Positions 17,833 through 25,682 of a stretch of 42,672 nt of DNA are shown here, piece by piece; within the stretch, counting starts at the first letter, position 1; each line of letters begins with the position of its first letter. The position numbers were made by a program, and so were the translations under genes. This DNA is from Nitrospirota bacterium. Lineage in GTDB: Bacteria > Nitrospirota > Thermodesulfovibrionia > Thermodesulfovibrionales > UBA6898. The stretch lies in assembly GCA_021811105.1 (NCBI GenBank), contig JAJZPM010000031.1, forward strand, positions 1-42,672. The letters run 5' to 3'. The notes below the pieces were generated by a model that saw only the letters and a program-made list of their open reading frames with translations, had not been told where the DNA came from and did no database searches.

Positions 17833-18805
17833 GCCTCATATCGACGAAGAAATCTCCAGTGCCCTTGAGGTTCTGCACATAGTCCAGGGCCACGATTCTA
17901 ACACCGTCCTGGAGTTTATGCTTTTTGATCTTCAGGCGCATCTCCTCTGGCGTCCAGATATCGTCGTAAATTATCGGGTCCCACATCTCCAGCAGATCCG
18001 TCGCTTCACCTACCTCGGCCTCGCGATCGATAAACCTCCCGGTGAGTAGGAGCCTCTGTGGGACATCCGCCAGGTTGGCGATGAGCTTCATCATCTTTTC
18101 CTCGCGGGAATCCTCCGTCGAAAATATGAGCGGCCTCTCACCTTTGCGCATAAATGAAGCCATAAGTTGCGCGAGGAAGGTTGATTTACCCGCACTCGTG
18201 TACCCACAGATTAGCCACATATGCCCCGGAAATGCTCCAGGCACCGGGTCTGATATGGCCGAGGGAGCTGGCACAAATGTCTGCTTGCCGCTCTTGGCGA
18301 GTGCCCACTGCTCATTGAGAGACTGGATGATATCAGTGGCCTTCGGAGATTTCTTCCCCTTGACGGTCTCGGCCAGCCCAATAACCCCATGCTCCAGCTC
18401 CAGCAGTAGGGGCTGCACCTCCCCGGAGTAAGACTTCTCGTGCATCTCAGCGGTAAACCTACTGATGCTCCTGATGGTAGCCTTGTCCTTGACGATCTTC
18501 GCATGGTGTTTGATGTTGGCCGCCGAGGGCGTATTAATAGCGAGGGAGGCAAGGTATTGGTTGCCACCCACAGCCCCAAGCTCGCCCATGCTCGCAAGCC
18601 GTTCAGACACGGCTATAATGTCGGCCTTCCCCTCAAGCTGATAGACATCGAGCAGGGCGTTGAATATTTTCCTATGGGTCTCCTTGTAGAAATCCTGAGC
18701 ACTGAGCGTGTCGGATACATCCAGTAAGCAGTCAGGCTCCAGGATGATCGACCCCAAAACAGACTGCTCGGCCTCGATGTTGTGCGGTGGAATTTTATTA
18801 AGCAT
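17744..18805 (-). pseudogene. DnaB-like replicative helicase, C-terminally truncated
   Basis: 353 codons against roughly 440-470 in full-length DnaB. The N-terminal domain is recognisable (PPHNIEAEQSVLGSIILEPD). Walker A is ICGYTSAGKST and Walker B VRIVALDYVQN. The DnaB reading runs to about GVTGIVHSK, then the last residues come from integrase DNA read out of frame. The missing part includes the later RecA-core motifs and arginine finger, so ring activity is improbable. It may still make a protein that binds initiator or host helicase. GAAAGGAAAG lies upstream of the ATG. Confidence 0.8.
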
Positions 18806-18826
18806 TTCTTTCCTTTCGTTCGTCTG

Positions 18827-19378
18827 TTATTGGATGGTGATCCCACTGAGGGTTGCTGCGCCACCCTCCACCGTAAGGCTTCCATCGATGATTGTTGTTC
18901 CGGGTCTGTCACTAAACCCACATGAATATCCGCCCTCCATGGTCACAGCGATAGCTCTGTTCATCGCAACCCTCTCCGGGAAAATTTTTGCGAGAACTCT
19001 TATAACGTCACCTTCTTTTGCTGTATCGTATGCTGCCTGTATGGAACCCCAATATAGGGCAGCGATACTTACTAACTGCGTAGAGCACAACGAAAGAGTG
19101 GTGGCACTAGCCTCCGGAGACGGGGCGCTTTCATTGCCGGATGCATCATATGCCGTAATAACGAAATAATACGTAGTTTCTGGCTGCAGTCCCGTCACGA
19201 GGAAGGCAGTCGTATTACCGGCATCAATGACGTTAGGGTAAACACCGGTGGTTGTCCCGTAATGGATTTTATAACCAGCGACGTTTATAGCTTCCCATTT
19301 TAGCGCGGCGTCCTGCGCGAAAAGGAATGATGGGAACAGGACTATAACCCAAATAACAAAGAGGTGCTTAATTTTCAT
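18827..19378 (-). CDS. Secreted fibronectin type III protein
   Basis: 183 residues. A signal peptide (about 1-21, core LFVIWVIVLFPSFLFA) is followed by a fibronectin type III domain (about 24-95: GLQPETTYYFVITAYDASGN). The C-terminal part (GSIQAAYDTAKEGDVIRVLA, TIIDGSLTVEGGAATLSGI) looks like the first turns of a beta-helix that ends early. It is coupled to the replication gene by TAATG. Export signals are unusual inside an early phage operon, so it may be host-derived cargo acting on the cell surface, possibly truncated from a longer beta-helix protein. Confidence 0.7.
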   Translation of the reverse strand: MKIKHLFVIWVIVLFPSFLFAQDAALKWEAINVAGYKIHYGTTTGVYPNVIDAGNTTAFLVTGLQPETTYYFVITAYDASGNESAPSPEASATTLSLCSTQLVSIAALYWGSIQAAYDTAKEGDVIRVLAKIFPERVAMNRAIAVTMEGGYSCGFSDRPGTTIIDGSLTVEGGAATLSGITIQ

Positions 19379-20658
19379 TACTTGCCCCCTCCCGGTTTGT
19401 GTGGAATTATTCTCAACTCGCGGCCAGCAGCATCGTAATGCCTTTCACTTTTGACGGGGGTTGTTCCGGTAGCGCTACGGACGACCTTCTCCATCCTGGC
19501 CCGCAACACATCCCACTTATCCCTCAGCTTTTTGCCCGAGAGAATATTCGGCCCCCAGAAGTCGTCCTCGGCAGCAAAGCGCATAACCCTGGCAATAACC
19601 TGCGGTTCCTGTTTGTCGATGCGGACGAGTTTGTCCATGTCTCCTGCCCACCCTTGTATCTTTTTCTCAATCCTTGCTTCTGTTAAATGCCACAGTCTGT
19701 CACTACATCCGTTTAGGAGGATTAGGGAGTAAAGCCTTCCCGCTAAACGGTAAGCTACGTCATCGCGTTGAAAACGCGTGACAAGAGAATTATCTTTAGA
19801 TAATTCTTCTTCTTCTACTTCTTCTTCTACTTCTACTTCCTGATAACATTCCAATAACGTGTTATTTAACGTCGGATAACTGTTATTTAACGTGTTATTT
19901 AACGTTAAATAACAAAGATCCCCGAGGGATAGCAGGGGTTTGAGGTTGAGCGCAGCATCAAAAACCATCACCGAAACGCCATCTTTTTCACACGAGCCAA
20001 GGTCAAAACTCACGGTAGTGCCATGCCCAATGAGAATTTTTCGACAATCACCTATGGCCCTCCCATAAGAATTAATCTGGTCAACCGTCCTTTGGGATAA
20101 CCGCCCCCTCTTGAGCTCAATAATAATTGGACCGCTGGCAGTATCACACCTTATGTCGATATAACTATTTCCTACCCTGACCTGGCGAGATACCGAAAGC
20201 ACCTTTTCGTTATACAGGGACGCCTCCGGCATAGAGAGGATGTTCGCTATGGCGTCCTCAAGATCAGACTCGGAGCACGCCAAAATGGCGGGCACTGGAG
20301 ATTTGAGATGAGACGGGAGATTGTCAATGCCGAGCTTTGCCTTATCGAGAGTTTGGTGCTCCGACAGAAAATTTATTGAGTGTATCCATCTCCGACCATC
20401 ATGTAGGAACCACTTAACACTTGTCTTGTCGTTGATCTCCTGGAGTAGGCCGGGCATGTTCTCGTAGGTCAGATAGGGGACGCGAGGACAAATCTCGTCT
20501 TTAATATACCCCACCCCACCATTCATCTTCCCGTATGAGTTGTAATGGGGTATCAACATACAGAATAAAACAGCAGCCTCCGGGCAAAGCGAGGCAAACC
20601 CCTCAGAATTCGATATATCTCTGTTAATCATGCGCCCCCTTGTTTTGTGTTTGTTCAT
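19378..20658 (-). CDS. Phage replication initiator with NucS-like nuclease domain
   Basis: 426 residues. The N-terminal part (about 10-105, MINRDISNSEGFASLCPEAA) resembles winged-helix phage replisome organisers. Residues about 128-235 form a PD-(D/E)XK nuclease domain of NucS/DUF91 type: ESDLEDAI, VGNSYIDIRCD (D168), IIIELKRGRLSQRTVDQI (E181, K183, Q194). A low-complexity linker (TLNNTLNNSYPTLNNTLL, then EVEVEEEVEEEE) carries the putative origin in its DNA. The C-terminus (DDFWGPNILSGKKLRDKWDVL) is typical of phage initiators that load helicase. ATG 20658 directly follows the previous stop; ATG 20631 also has a good site (AAGGGGG). Confidence 0.75.
   Translation of the reverse strand: MNKHKTRGRMINRDISNSEGFASLCPEAAVLFCMLIPHYNSYGKMNGGVGYIKDEICPRVPYLTYENMPGLLQEINDKTSVKWFLHDGRRWIHSINFLSEHQTLDKAKLGIDNLPSHLKSPVPAILACSESDLEDAIANILSMPEASLYNEKVLSVSRQVRVGNSYIDIRCDTASGPIIIELKRGRLSQRTVDQINSYGRAIGDCRKILIGHGTTVSFDLGSCEKDGVSVMVFDAALNLKPLLSLGDLCYLTLNNTLNNSYPTLNNTLLECYQEVEVEEEVEEEELSKDNSLVTRFQRDDVAYRLAGRLYSLILLNGCSDRLWHLTEARIEKKIQGWAGDMDKLVRIDKQEPQVIARVMRFAAEDDFWGPNILSGKKLRDKWDVLRARMEKVVRSATGTTPVKSERHYDAAGRELRIIPHKPGGGK
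19787..19913. other. Putative replication origin inside the initiator gene
   Basis: Three exact copies of GTTATTTAACGT (19861-19872, 19882-19893, 19894-19905) and one inverted copy (19902-19913); the last two form the palindrome GTTATTTAACGTTAAATAAC. Beside them lies a strongly strand-biased CTT/TTC-rich tract (about 19803-19840), then the perfect hairpin GAATTATCTTTAGATAATTC (19787-19806). Iterons within the initiator gene next to an asymmetric melting region is the arrangement of lambdoid origins. The iteron-binding protein is presumably the encoded initiator. Confidence 0.65.
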
Positions 20659-20889
20659 CTACACCCCCTCCCCGAAATCGAACTCCAGAGGAACATCGTC
20701 CGGGCAATATTTCTGGATGAAGCCTGGGCGTGTTATTACATGCCCCTCGCAGAATCCCCTTTTGGTGTTATCGCAATAGCGGAGATTGCCCTCGTTGTGA
20801 TACATCAGGTAGGAAAACGCACCACCCCTTAACAGGCGCACGCCTTTCAGAATAATATTTCCGTTATATGAAAATTCCTTTGGTAGCAC
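20659..20889 (-). CDS. Hypothetical phage protein, 76 aa
   Basis: Starts at GTG 20889 with no clear ribosome-binding site and ends directly before the initiator ATG. Contains scattered Cys (YCDNTKRGFC, QKYC) that could form a small metal site, and an acidic end (PLEFDFGEG). No family recognised. Its position in a closely packed operon and a full-length open frame support coding. Confidence 0.5.
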   Translation of the reverse strand: MLPKEFSYNGNIILKGVRLLRGGAFSYLMYHNEGNLRYCDNTKRGFCEGHVITRPGFIQKYCPDDVPLEFDFGEGV

Positions 20890-20896
20890 AGGTTGT

Positions 20897-21124
20897 TTAT
20901 CCTTTCTTTGCGGCCTGCAGTTCGGCCTGCAACTCTCTTAGGTTCTGCATCGCGAGTCGATTAACAGACGGGTCATACTTCTTTCGTATCGAGGTAAAAA
21001 CATCAACAGGGAGAGAGGCTTTGAGAGCCCTGATATCTTCTATCAGGGCATCTCTCTGCTCCCCCGCAAGGGTCCCGGAATTAGTCACAACTGAAAGGTT
21101 CAGCCTGGGATCGCGCCAGGCCAC
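20897..21124 (-). CDS. Hypothetical phage protein, 75 aa
   Basis: A charged helical protein. The C-terminal half (NRLAMQNLRELQAELQAAKKG) is amphipathic and probably coiled. The start is adjacent to the stop of the nuclease gene at 21125. No family recognised; possibly an accessory protein of the nuclease or RecT. Confidence 0.55.
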   Translation of the reverse strand: MAWRDPRLNLSVVTNSGTLAGEQRDALIEDIRALKASLPVDVFTSIRKKYDPSVNRLAMQNLRELQAELQAAKKG

Positions 21125-22360
21125 TTACTCAGACACCTCATCTTTTTCGGGTGTACCGTAGATCTCCTCCTCGGTGGCCTTGACCTTAGCTGCCTTTTTG
21201 AAGCCGAACCGCTGAGAAATCTTTCCACCACCGCAGGCTAACCGCAGCATGTTAAAGTTCTCCTTGAGGTCGTCATTGAGGTTCTCGACTGCTTTGAGGG
21301 CCTTCTCTTTATCTGCGCTGAGATATTTGTTTAAATCCAACCCGTTATCAAGGCAGAATTGAACCAATTCTTTAACACCCACACCGAGGGACATGGTGGT
21401 ATTGGTGCCGTATGATCCTAGGCCGATATCCAGAGGCTCTCTCTCCTTCAAAAACATCTTGAGGCGGTCTTCTATCGTCTTGGTGTCTCTTTTGAGGCAC
21501 TGCGCCTTCTGAGCGAGCCTGAAGGCCACTTCCTCGTCCTGGATGACCCTTGGGATCGCGAGTGACGAGTCATTCAGTGGGCAGGGGTAATTACAGAGTG
21601 AGCACGTCGTCCCCTGATGTGCCGGCCAGTCAGCGGGGTCCTCGGCGTTCAGTGAGTTCACCTTCTCCCAGAAAGTCTTGAGCATCTTCGGCACATCCAC
21701 GACCGAGCCACGGTCGTATTCGATCTCGACCTTGGCGTTCTCGTACCGAATGAAGTCCCAGACAAAGATTACCTTCTGGATGAATGGGTTCTTCTCCATG
21801 ATCGCCCAGGCGTACTGCTTGCCCTGGCCCTTACGCTCCAACTCGGATTGTGATGTGACCGTCCGGGCGCTCTTGTAGTCGGTAGCCTTCCAGATACTAT
21901 CCGTCACCATGTCTACTCGGTCGATTCTCTGGTGGACGAAGATGCCATTCTCGGAACACCACCTATCCTCATCCTCATAGGAATGGAGATTGGGAAACTC
22001 CACGGCTGAGAAGTTCTGGTTGAAGGCGATGCCGACCTCTGTCTTCCAGATCTTATCCGGATCGATCTTGAATCGCTCGCCGAATCCTTTAACAACCCCG
22101 TACAGGCTGTTATAGAACGACTCCGGCAGGGCTGTCTGGGCCTTCCACAGCCCAGAGAAAACCATCTCCAGGAGCTCGGCATCCTGCCCGAGCTTGTTCT
22201 TGACGAGCTGGTCCGTATAGACCTGCGCTACAAGATGAAGAAACGTCCCCTCCTCCAGGTATGAGTTCTTCTCATAGGGCGTCCGCAGGATATACTTCTC
22301 ACGGAAATAGAAGGGACATTCAAATGCGCTTAGTTTAGAATTACTTATTGGTATCATCAA
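21125..22360 (-). CDS. Cas4/RecB-like PD-(D/E)XK exonuclease with Fe-S cysteines
   Basis: 411 residues. The nuclease elements are in order: GTFLHLVAQ (H42), KTEVG (E108), RIDRVDMV (D147), ATDYKSAR (D161, K163) and KQYAWAIM (Q182). Four cysteines, C15 near the N-terminus and C253, C256, C260 in CSLCNYPCP, match the split iron-sulfur staple of Cas4 and AddB nucleases. The C-terminal 150 residues are family-specific. RecT lies two genes upstream, so this enzyme probably resects DNA ends to provide single strands for annealing, taking the place of RecE or lambda Exo. ATG 22360 has GGAGGT upstream. Confidence 0.85.
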   Translation of the reverse strand: MMIPISNSKLSAFECPFYFREKYILRTPYEKNSYLEEGTFLHLVAQVYTDQLVKNKLGQDAELLEMVFSGLWKAQTALPESFYNSLYGVVKGFGERFKIDPDKIWKTEVGIAFNQNFSAVEFPNLHSYEDEDRWCSENGIFVHQRIDRVDMVTDSIWKATDYKSARTVTSQSELERKGQGKQYAWAIMEKNPFIQKVIFVWDFIRYENAKVEIEYDRGSVVDVPKMLKTFWEKVNSLNAEDPADWPAHQGTTCSLCNYPCPLNDSSLAIPRVIQDEEVAFRLAQKAQCLKRDTKTIEDRLKMFLKEREPLDIGLGSYGTNTTMSLGVGVKELVQFCLDNGLDLNKYLSADKEKALKAVENLNDDLKENFNMLRLACGGGKISQRFGFKKAAKVKATEEEIYGTPEKDEVSE

Positions 22361-22373
22361 AAGTAGACCTCCT

Positions 22374-22562
22374 TCAATTTTGGGATTTACTCGGACGAAC
22401 TGGGGTGTTTAATGTTCTTTCCACATTCCACAGCACTATTACTTCCCGACCGCAATCACACCGACAGAGCCATAGCGCCTTCCCCTGCGGCGTGTTTTTG
22501 TCCCGCCGAAGAACAAGGAGGCGGCCAAACCCCTGATTGTTTATATCGCAAAGTGACGGCAC
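22374..22562 (-). CDS. Small CDCG zinc-ribbon-like phage protein
   Basis: 62 residues starting at GTG immediately after the recT stop. NNQGFGRLLVLRR and WLCRCDCGREVIV match the N-terminal module of phage proteins that continue into an SCGC motif and often precede AP2 or HNH domains. Here the partner SCGC half is absent (the end is TLNTPVRPSKSQN), so the zinc site may be incomplete. Role unknown; possibly a remnant of a homing-endonuclease-type gene. Confidence 0.55.
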   Translation of the reverse strand: MPSLCDINNQGFGRLLVLRRDKNTPQGKALWLCRCDCGREVIVLWNVERTLNTPVRPSKSQN

Positions 22563-23570
22563 TTATGCCTTACCCTGCTGCTTCCTTGAGAGCAGTACGC
22601 TAAGGGAATTCCTATACTCGGCCACCAAGGCGATATAGTCCTCGTCACTTTTTGCCCTGGCCCTTCTCTGACCTAACTCCATATTTTTCGCCGCGTCATT
22701 GATGTCGAGGATGTCACACATGGCGTCAATGTCTTCCTTGAGATCTGCGGGGATGTTATAATCCACAGGCTCCACGGGAACTTCGATGAAGTCACCGTCC
22801 TTGCCGAGGTCGAGCCCTTCGTGCTCGTTGAGCACCTGCACCGCCTTCGCCACGCGCTCGTTCACGGGGAGGGTCTTGACGTGGTACTTGATCGCCGTCT
22901 TCCTCATCTGCTCGTCCGGCCAGGTGTGCCATGGCATCTTCTTATTGTCCTTCCCCTTCGAGGACTGAAACACCTTCCAGAGCTTCCACTTCGGCAGGAT
23001 GATGAAATCTACTGTGCCATCATGGAGCACCGACTTGGAATAGGCACAAACCACATGGTCCCAGATCTTGATCGGTTCCTTGATGAATTTGTCCATATCC
23101 ACCGGAGGATTGAGACACATCCTGTACCTGATGCGCGAGTCACTCCCCTGCTCATAATCAAACTCGTCCCAGTCATAAACAACCTGGGCCTCGATCGTCT
23201 TCACCTGCCCGGCGTCCATGCAGATATTCACAAGTCCCCGATAGGAAAAGTCGAGACAACACTTCCCATCCCTCGGGACAAGATATGCCTGCTGCATAAC
23301 CGGATTGAGCGTTGCTCCTGTCAGTGCTACGTTCACCATCGCATTTTTGATGCTCTCCGGGTCGGACTTGCGGAGAGCCTCTCCCGTGGCATCGTTCCTC
23401 CTGAGCGCCTGTAGAGCATAGACGACCTCCCGGTTCCATTTCCCGTCGTCGTTGCCGCACGCCCTCACAAAGGCAGCCTTTGCGGCCATCGCCTGCAATT
23501 CGTAAATCGGTACGTTCTTTTTCTCCTGTGTTGCCGGGACACTGGCGCCCGGAGCTGCTGTTGTTGCCAT
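22563..23570 (-). CDS. recT: RecT-family single-strand annealing protein
   Basis: 335 residues. The RecT signature is clear: LTGATLNPVMQQAYLVPRDG, CCLDFSYRGLVNICMDAG and PDEQMRKTAIKYHVKTLP. RecT coats single strands and anneals homologous DNA for phage recombination and repair. It is longer than E. coli RecT (269) because of a C-terminal extension with an acidic stretch (about 255-335). GAGGAG before ATG 23570 overlaps the end of the AP2 gene. It is grouped with the Cas4-like nuclease and the SbcC-like ATPase. Confidence 0.93.
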   Translation of the reverse strand: MATTAAPGASVPATQEKKNVPIYELQAMAAKAAFVRACGNDDGKWNREVVYALQALRRNDATGEALRKSDPESIKNAMVNVALTGATLNPVMQQAYLVPRDGKCCLDFSYRGLVNICMDAGQVKTIEAQVVYDWDEFDYEQGSDSRIRYRMCLNPPVDMDKFIKEPIKIWDHVVCAYSKSVLHDGTVDFIILPKWKLWKVFQSSKGKDNKKMPWHTWPDEQMRKTAIKYHVKTLPVNERVAKAVQVLNEHEGLDLGKDGDFIEVPVEPVDYNIPADLKEDIDAMCDILDINDAAKNMELGQRRARAKSDEDYIALVAEYRNSLSVLLSRKQQGKA

Positions 23571-23804
23571 TTAGATCTCCTCCTCTGGAAAATTCAATTT
23601 CCACTTTGGTAAGTTGAGTTCTTTAGCCTTGGCATTGTACGCCTTAGCTGCCTCCGTTTCTGACGTAAAATACCCCACAAAATTCTTATGTCCGTCGTGC
23701 CATACATAAACCATCCACATCTCCCGCCTGCCATCCCGCCACACACCCCGAAGGGAAGCTCGCCATTGTCCTACGCACGCCCCCCGGAAGTCACGCGAAA
23801 ACAT
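23571..23804 (-). CDS. Stand-alone AP2-domain DNA-binding protein
   Basis: 77 residues. From about residue 20 the chain reads GVWRDGRREMWMVYVWHDGH, then KNFVGYFTSETEAAKAYNAK and LNFPEEE, an AP2/ERF three-strand-plus-helix fold with its conserved YxGxF-type, EAAxAY and NFP elements. Bacterial and phage AP2 domains usually sit in HNH homing endonucleases; no nuclease domain is present here. The start is uncertain, since ATG 23804 overlaps the preceding gene by 34 bases and a GTG near 23747 or ATG 23720 are alternatives. It could regulate this operon or be a domesticated endonuclease piece. Confidence 0.7.
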   Translation of the reverse strand: MFSRDFRGACVGQWRASLRGVWRDGRREMWMVYVWHDGHKNFVGYFTSETEAAKAYNAKAKELNLPKWKLNFPEEEI

Positions 23805-23935
23805 GCGAAATCGCGGAGGGCATTGCCTACTAGGAGCGCTGTGGTTTCGTCCATAATCCCCACCGGCTGCCCATCGATCCAGAGACGAATCATCTCTGTA
23901 TCATTAACGCTTACTGTGTCTATGTCGTATTCCAT
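23771..23935 (-). CDS. Hypothetical phage protein, 54 aa
   Basis: ATG 23935 is chosen because of GGGAGGT five bases upstream; a longer frame opens at 23983. The acidic N-terminus MEYDIDTVSVNDTEMI precedes MDETTALLVGNALRDFA. No family recognised. The 3' end overlaps the AP2 frame. Confidence 0.5.
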   Translation of the reverse strand: MEYDIDTVSVNDTEMIRLWIDGQPVGIMDETTALLVGNALRDFACFRVTSGGRA

Positions 23936-23984
23936 CAATACCTCCCTACTGTGAAGTTTAAAATATACATAGAATCCCATCACT

Positions 23985-24962
23985 CTAAAAGATGCGGTCG
24001 ATAATCGAGATCAGATATGGCATCTCGATCTTGAAGTCCGGGTCCTCGATCATGCGCTCCTTCAGGTTCTCGATCACCTGATAGAAATACGCGCAGTCTA
24101 CGCCGATGAGCTGATCGTCGAGGACATTGATATCTTTCAGGTTGAGTTCGCTCACCTGGAAACACATCTTGAGGTACTGCCCTGCATTGATATGCCATCC
24201 GCGCTTCAGGAACTTCCTCGTGCGAATGACCGACGCGATAGGATAGAGCGACCCAACATAGGAGAGAGTCTTCGAGAGGATCGCTTCCAGCGCCGGCTGG
24301 TTAAGGTAGAGCCTTTGGTCTTCGGAGAGCCAGTAGTTCGTGCAATGCACAAAATCGTAGTTTTTATGGATCTCCTTAGGGTTGCCATAGAACCGAATAA
24401 CAAGCTGGACCCCGTTGGAGAGCGTGATCGCGTTGGAGGTCATGAAGATGACGCGGTAAGGCTCCTTCTTGCCATCCCCCTCTAGCTCCCCTGCGGGGAT
24501 GTCGTCCGCATCCGAGACCATACTTTCAACCGGGGCTGTTACGCCCTCAACAAACTCCTCACCCTCCTCCGAGGGGCGGCTCTCGAAGAACTGATATTCG
24601 CCATCGGTTTTATCCCCGGCGAGGCCCTGCGATTTAACAATGACGCGAACGCGGCCCGTATCCTCCTCCACTTCGACCCGTGGACGGATGCGGGCTCCCG
24701 TGCCTGGCCTCTTCCCTGCCCCTTCCGGGTGTGCATCGTTATACTTCTTCACAAAATACTCGGCGACGCGCCTGCATGTCTCCTGATCGGTGAAATAGTA
24801 GTCGTAATCGTTAACCTTCTCGTTGAGAAGGAGAGACACGATTGACCCTCCCGTTATCATCGAGTTCTTGTCAATGAGCTTGCGGATCTCCTCGTCGTCG
24901 ATCGACTTTAGGAAGTCTTTATGTTTGCGGATGAGAAGTTTGGTAGCTGTTTTTTTATTCAT
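23985..24962 (-). CDS. Nucleotidyltransferase-fold phage protein
   Basis: 325 residues. MITGGSIVSLLLNEKVNDYD with YYFTD fits the polymerase-beta-type nucleotidyltransferase core: a Gly-Gly-Ser loop and a DxD metal pair. The usual third acidic strand would lie near RVIFMTSNAITL or LVIRFYG. An inserted region (about 75-165) is long and acidic. The C-terminal half (KNYDFVHCTNYW, RTRKFLKRGWHINAGQYLKM) recalls tRNA-nucleotidyltransferase-like phage proteins of unknown function. The start overlaps the end of the upstream zinc-finger gene by eight bases. It could modify nucleotides, RNA or protein. No HEPN partner is adjacent, which argues against an MNT-HEPN toxin pair. Confidence 0.6.
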   Translation of the reverse strand: MNKKTATKLLIRKHKDFLKSIDDEEIRKLIDKNSMITGGSIVSLLLNEKVNDYDYYFTDQETCRRVAEYFVKKYNDAHPEGAGKRPGTGARIRPRVEVEEDTGRVRVIVKSQGLAGDKTDGEYQFFESRPSEEGEEFVEGVTAPVESMVSDADDIPAGELEGDGKKEPYRVIFMTSNAITLSNGVQLVIRFYGNPKEIHKNYDFVHCTNYWLSEDQRLYLNQPALEAILSKTLSYVGSLYPIASVIRTRKFLKRGWHINAGQYLKMCFQVSELNLKDINVLDDQLIGVDCAYFYQVIENLKERMIEDPDFKIEMPYLISIIDRIF

Positions 24963-25155
24963 GGTCCACCTCCCCTATGGCTCTTATTTCATCTGTCAGC
25001 TCATCGATTTGATCTTGTAATTCGCGGGCTCGATCAGCCCTATGGCCCAACTCCTCATTAAGATCGCGGATCTCTCCGAGGAGCAGGCAGGCTGGACAGT
25101 CCCGGCCATCGTAGCAAATTTCTTCGTGCCCATTAGAGCAAAGGTCCATGCTCAT
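24955..25155 (-). CDS. Small zinc-finger coiled-coil protein, 66 aa
   Basis: ATG 25155 has GAGGAGG six bases upstream and overlaps the stop of the thymidylate-synthase-like gene (ATGA). DLCSNGHEEICYDGRDCPAC supplies Cys and His suited to one zinc site. The rest is a heptad-like helix (EIRDLNEELGHRADRARELQ). Similar short proteins occur in phage early operons; function unknown. Confidence 0.6.
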   Translation of the reverse strand: MSMDLCSNGHEEICYDGRDCPACLLLGEIRDLNEELGHRADRARELQDQIDELTDEIRAIGEVDHE

Positions 25156-25682
25156 GATTCCCTCCTCATCGTCCGTATCCGGGCGATCTCTTCCTGGTAG
25201 CCGTAGATATGCGCCCCCGCTGAGTATGCGTACATCGGTCCGTTCTTCAGGCCGGTCTCCCTGGCGACATACTGCTTGAGAAGTTCGATGCCGCCGAGGT
25301 TTGTCGGAAAACCCGCCCAGAGGTCCCACGAGCGGAAATGGCAGGTGACGGTCAGCGCCAGGCCGTCGCCCGCGGGAATGGCCTTGAAGTCGAGGAGGCG
25401 GAGACAGGGCAGCTCGGGGTCCATGAGATAATTTACGAAACAGTCTTCGACTGACTCCTTTGTACAGGGCACCGGGAGATTGAGATGGGGAGGAATAACA
25501 GGCACCATATCCTGATCCGGATATTTAATGTAGACCCCGATGCCCGGATACTGGAGGCGATACTGCTCCTTTTCAAAGGAGCCCTTCTGGATCTTCTGCG
25601 TGTAAGAATTATCGAAGATATTCCAGAGGAGTTGAAACCATGCGTCCGCGATCGTGTTCGCTTCGAGGAAGAATGGCTTCAT
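25152..25682 (-). CDS. Half-length thymidylate-synthase-like protein
   Basis: 176 residues. The C-terminal half matches thymidylate synthase in order and spacing: FRSWD (R117, S118, D120) for RSxD, FPTN (N128) eight residues later, and AHIYG (H158, Y160) 30 residues after that, as in D169/N177/H207/Y209 of E. coli ThyA. LPC (C93) is a candidate for the catalytic cysteine, four residues further from RSxD than usual. The N-terminus is about 50 residues shorter than in ThyA. It may be a pyrimidine-modifying enzyme or a non-catalytic relative. It is coupled by ATGA to both neighbours. Confidence 0.65.
   Translation of the reverse strand: MKPFFLEANTIADAWFQLLWNIFDNSYTQKIQKGSFEKEQYRLQYPGIGVYIKYPDQDMVPVIPPHLNLPVPCTKESVEDCFVNYLMDPELPCLRLLDFKAIPAGDGLALTVTCHFRSWDLWAGFPTNLGGIELLKQYVARETGLKNGPMYAYSAGAHIYGYQEEIARIRTMRRES

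Noticed and set aside
19802-19913. CRISPR-like direct repeats
   Set aside because: Units are 12 bp with irregular 9-bp and zero spacers inside a coding gene, fitting origin iterons, not a CRISPR array.
23985-24962. MNT-HEPN toxin-antitoxin system
   Set aside because: No HEPN-domain gene is adjacent and the protein is much larger than MNT antitoxins.
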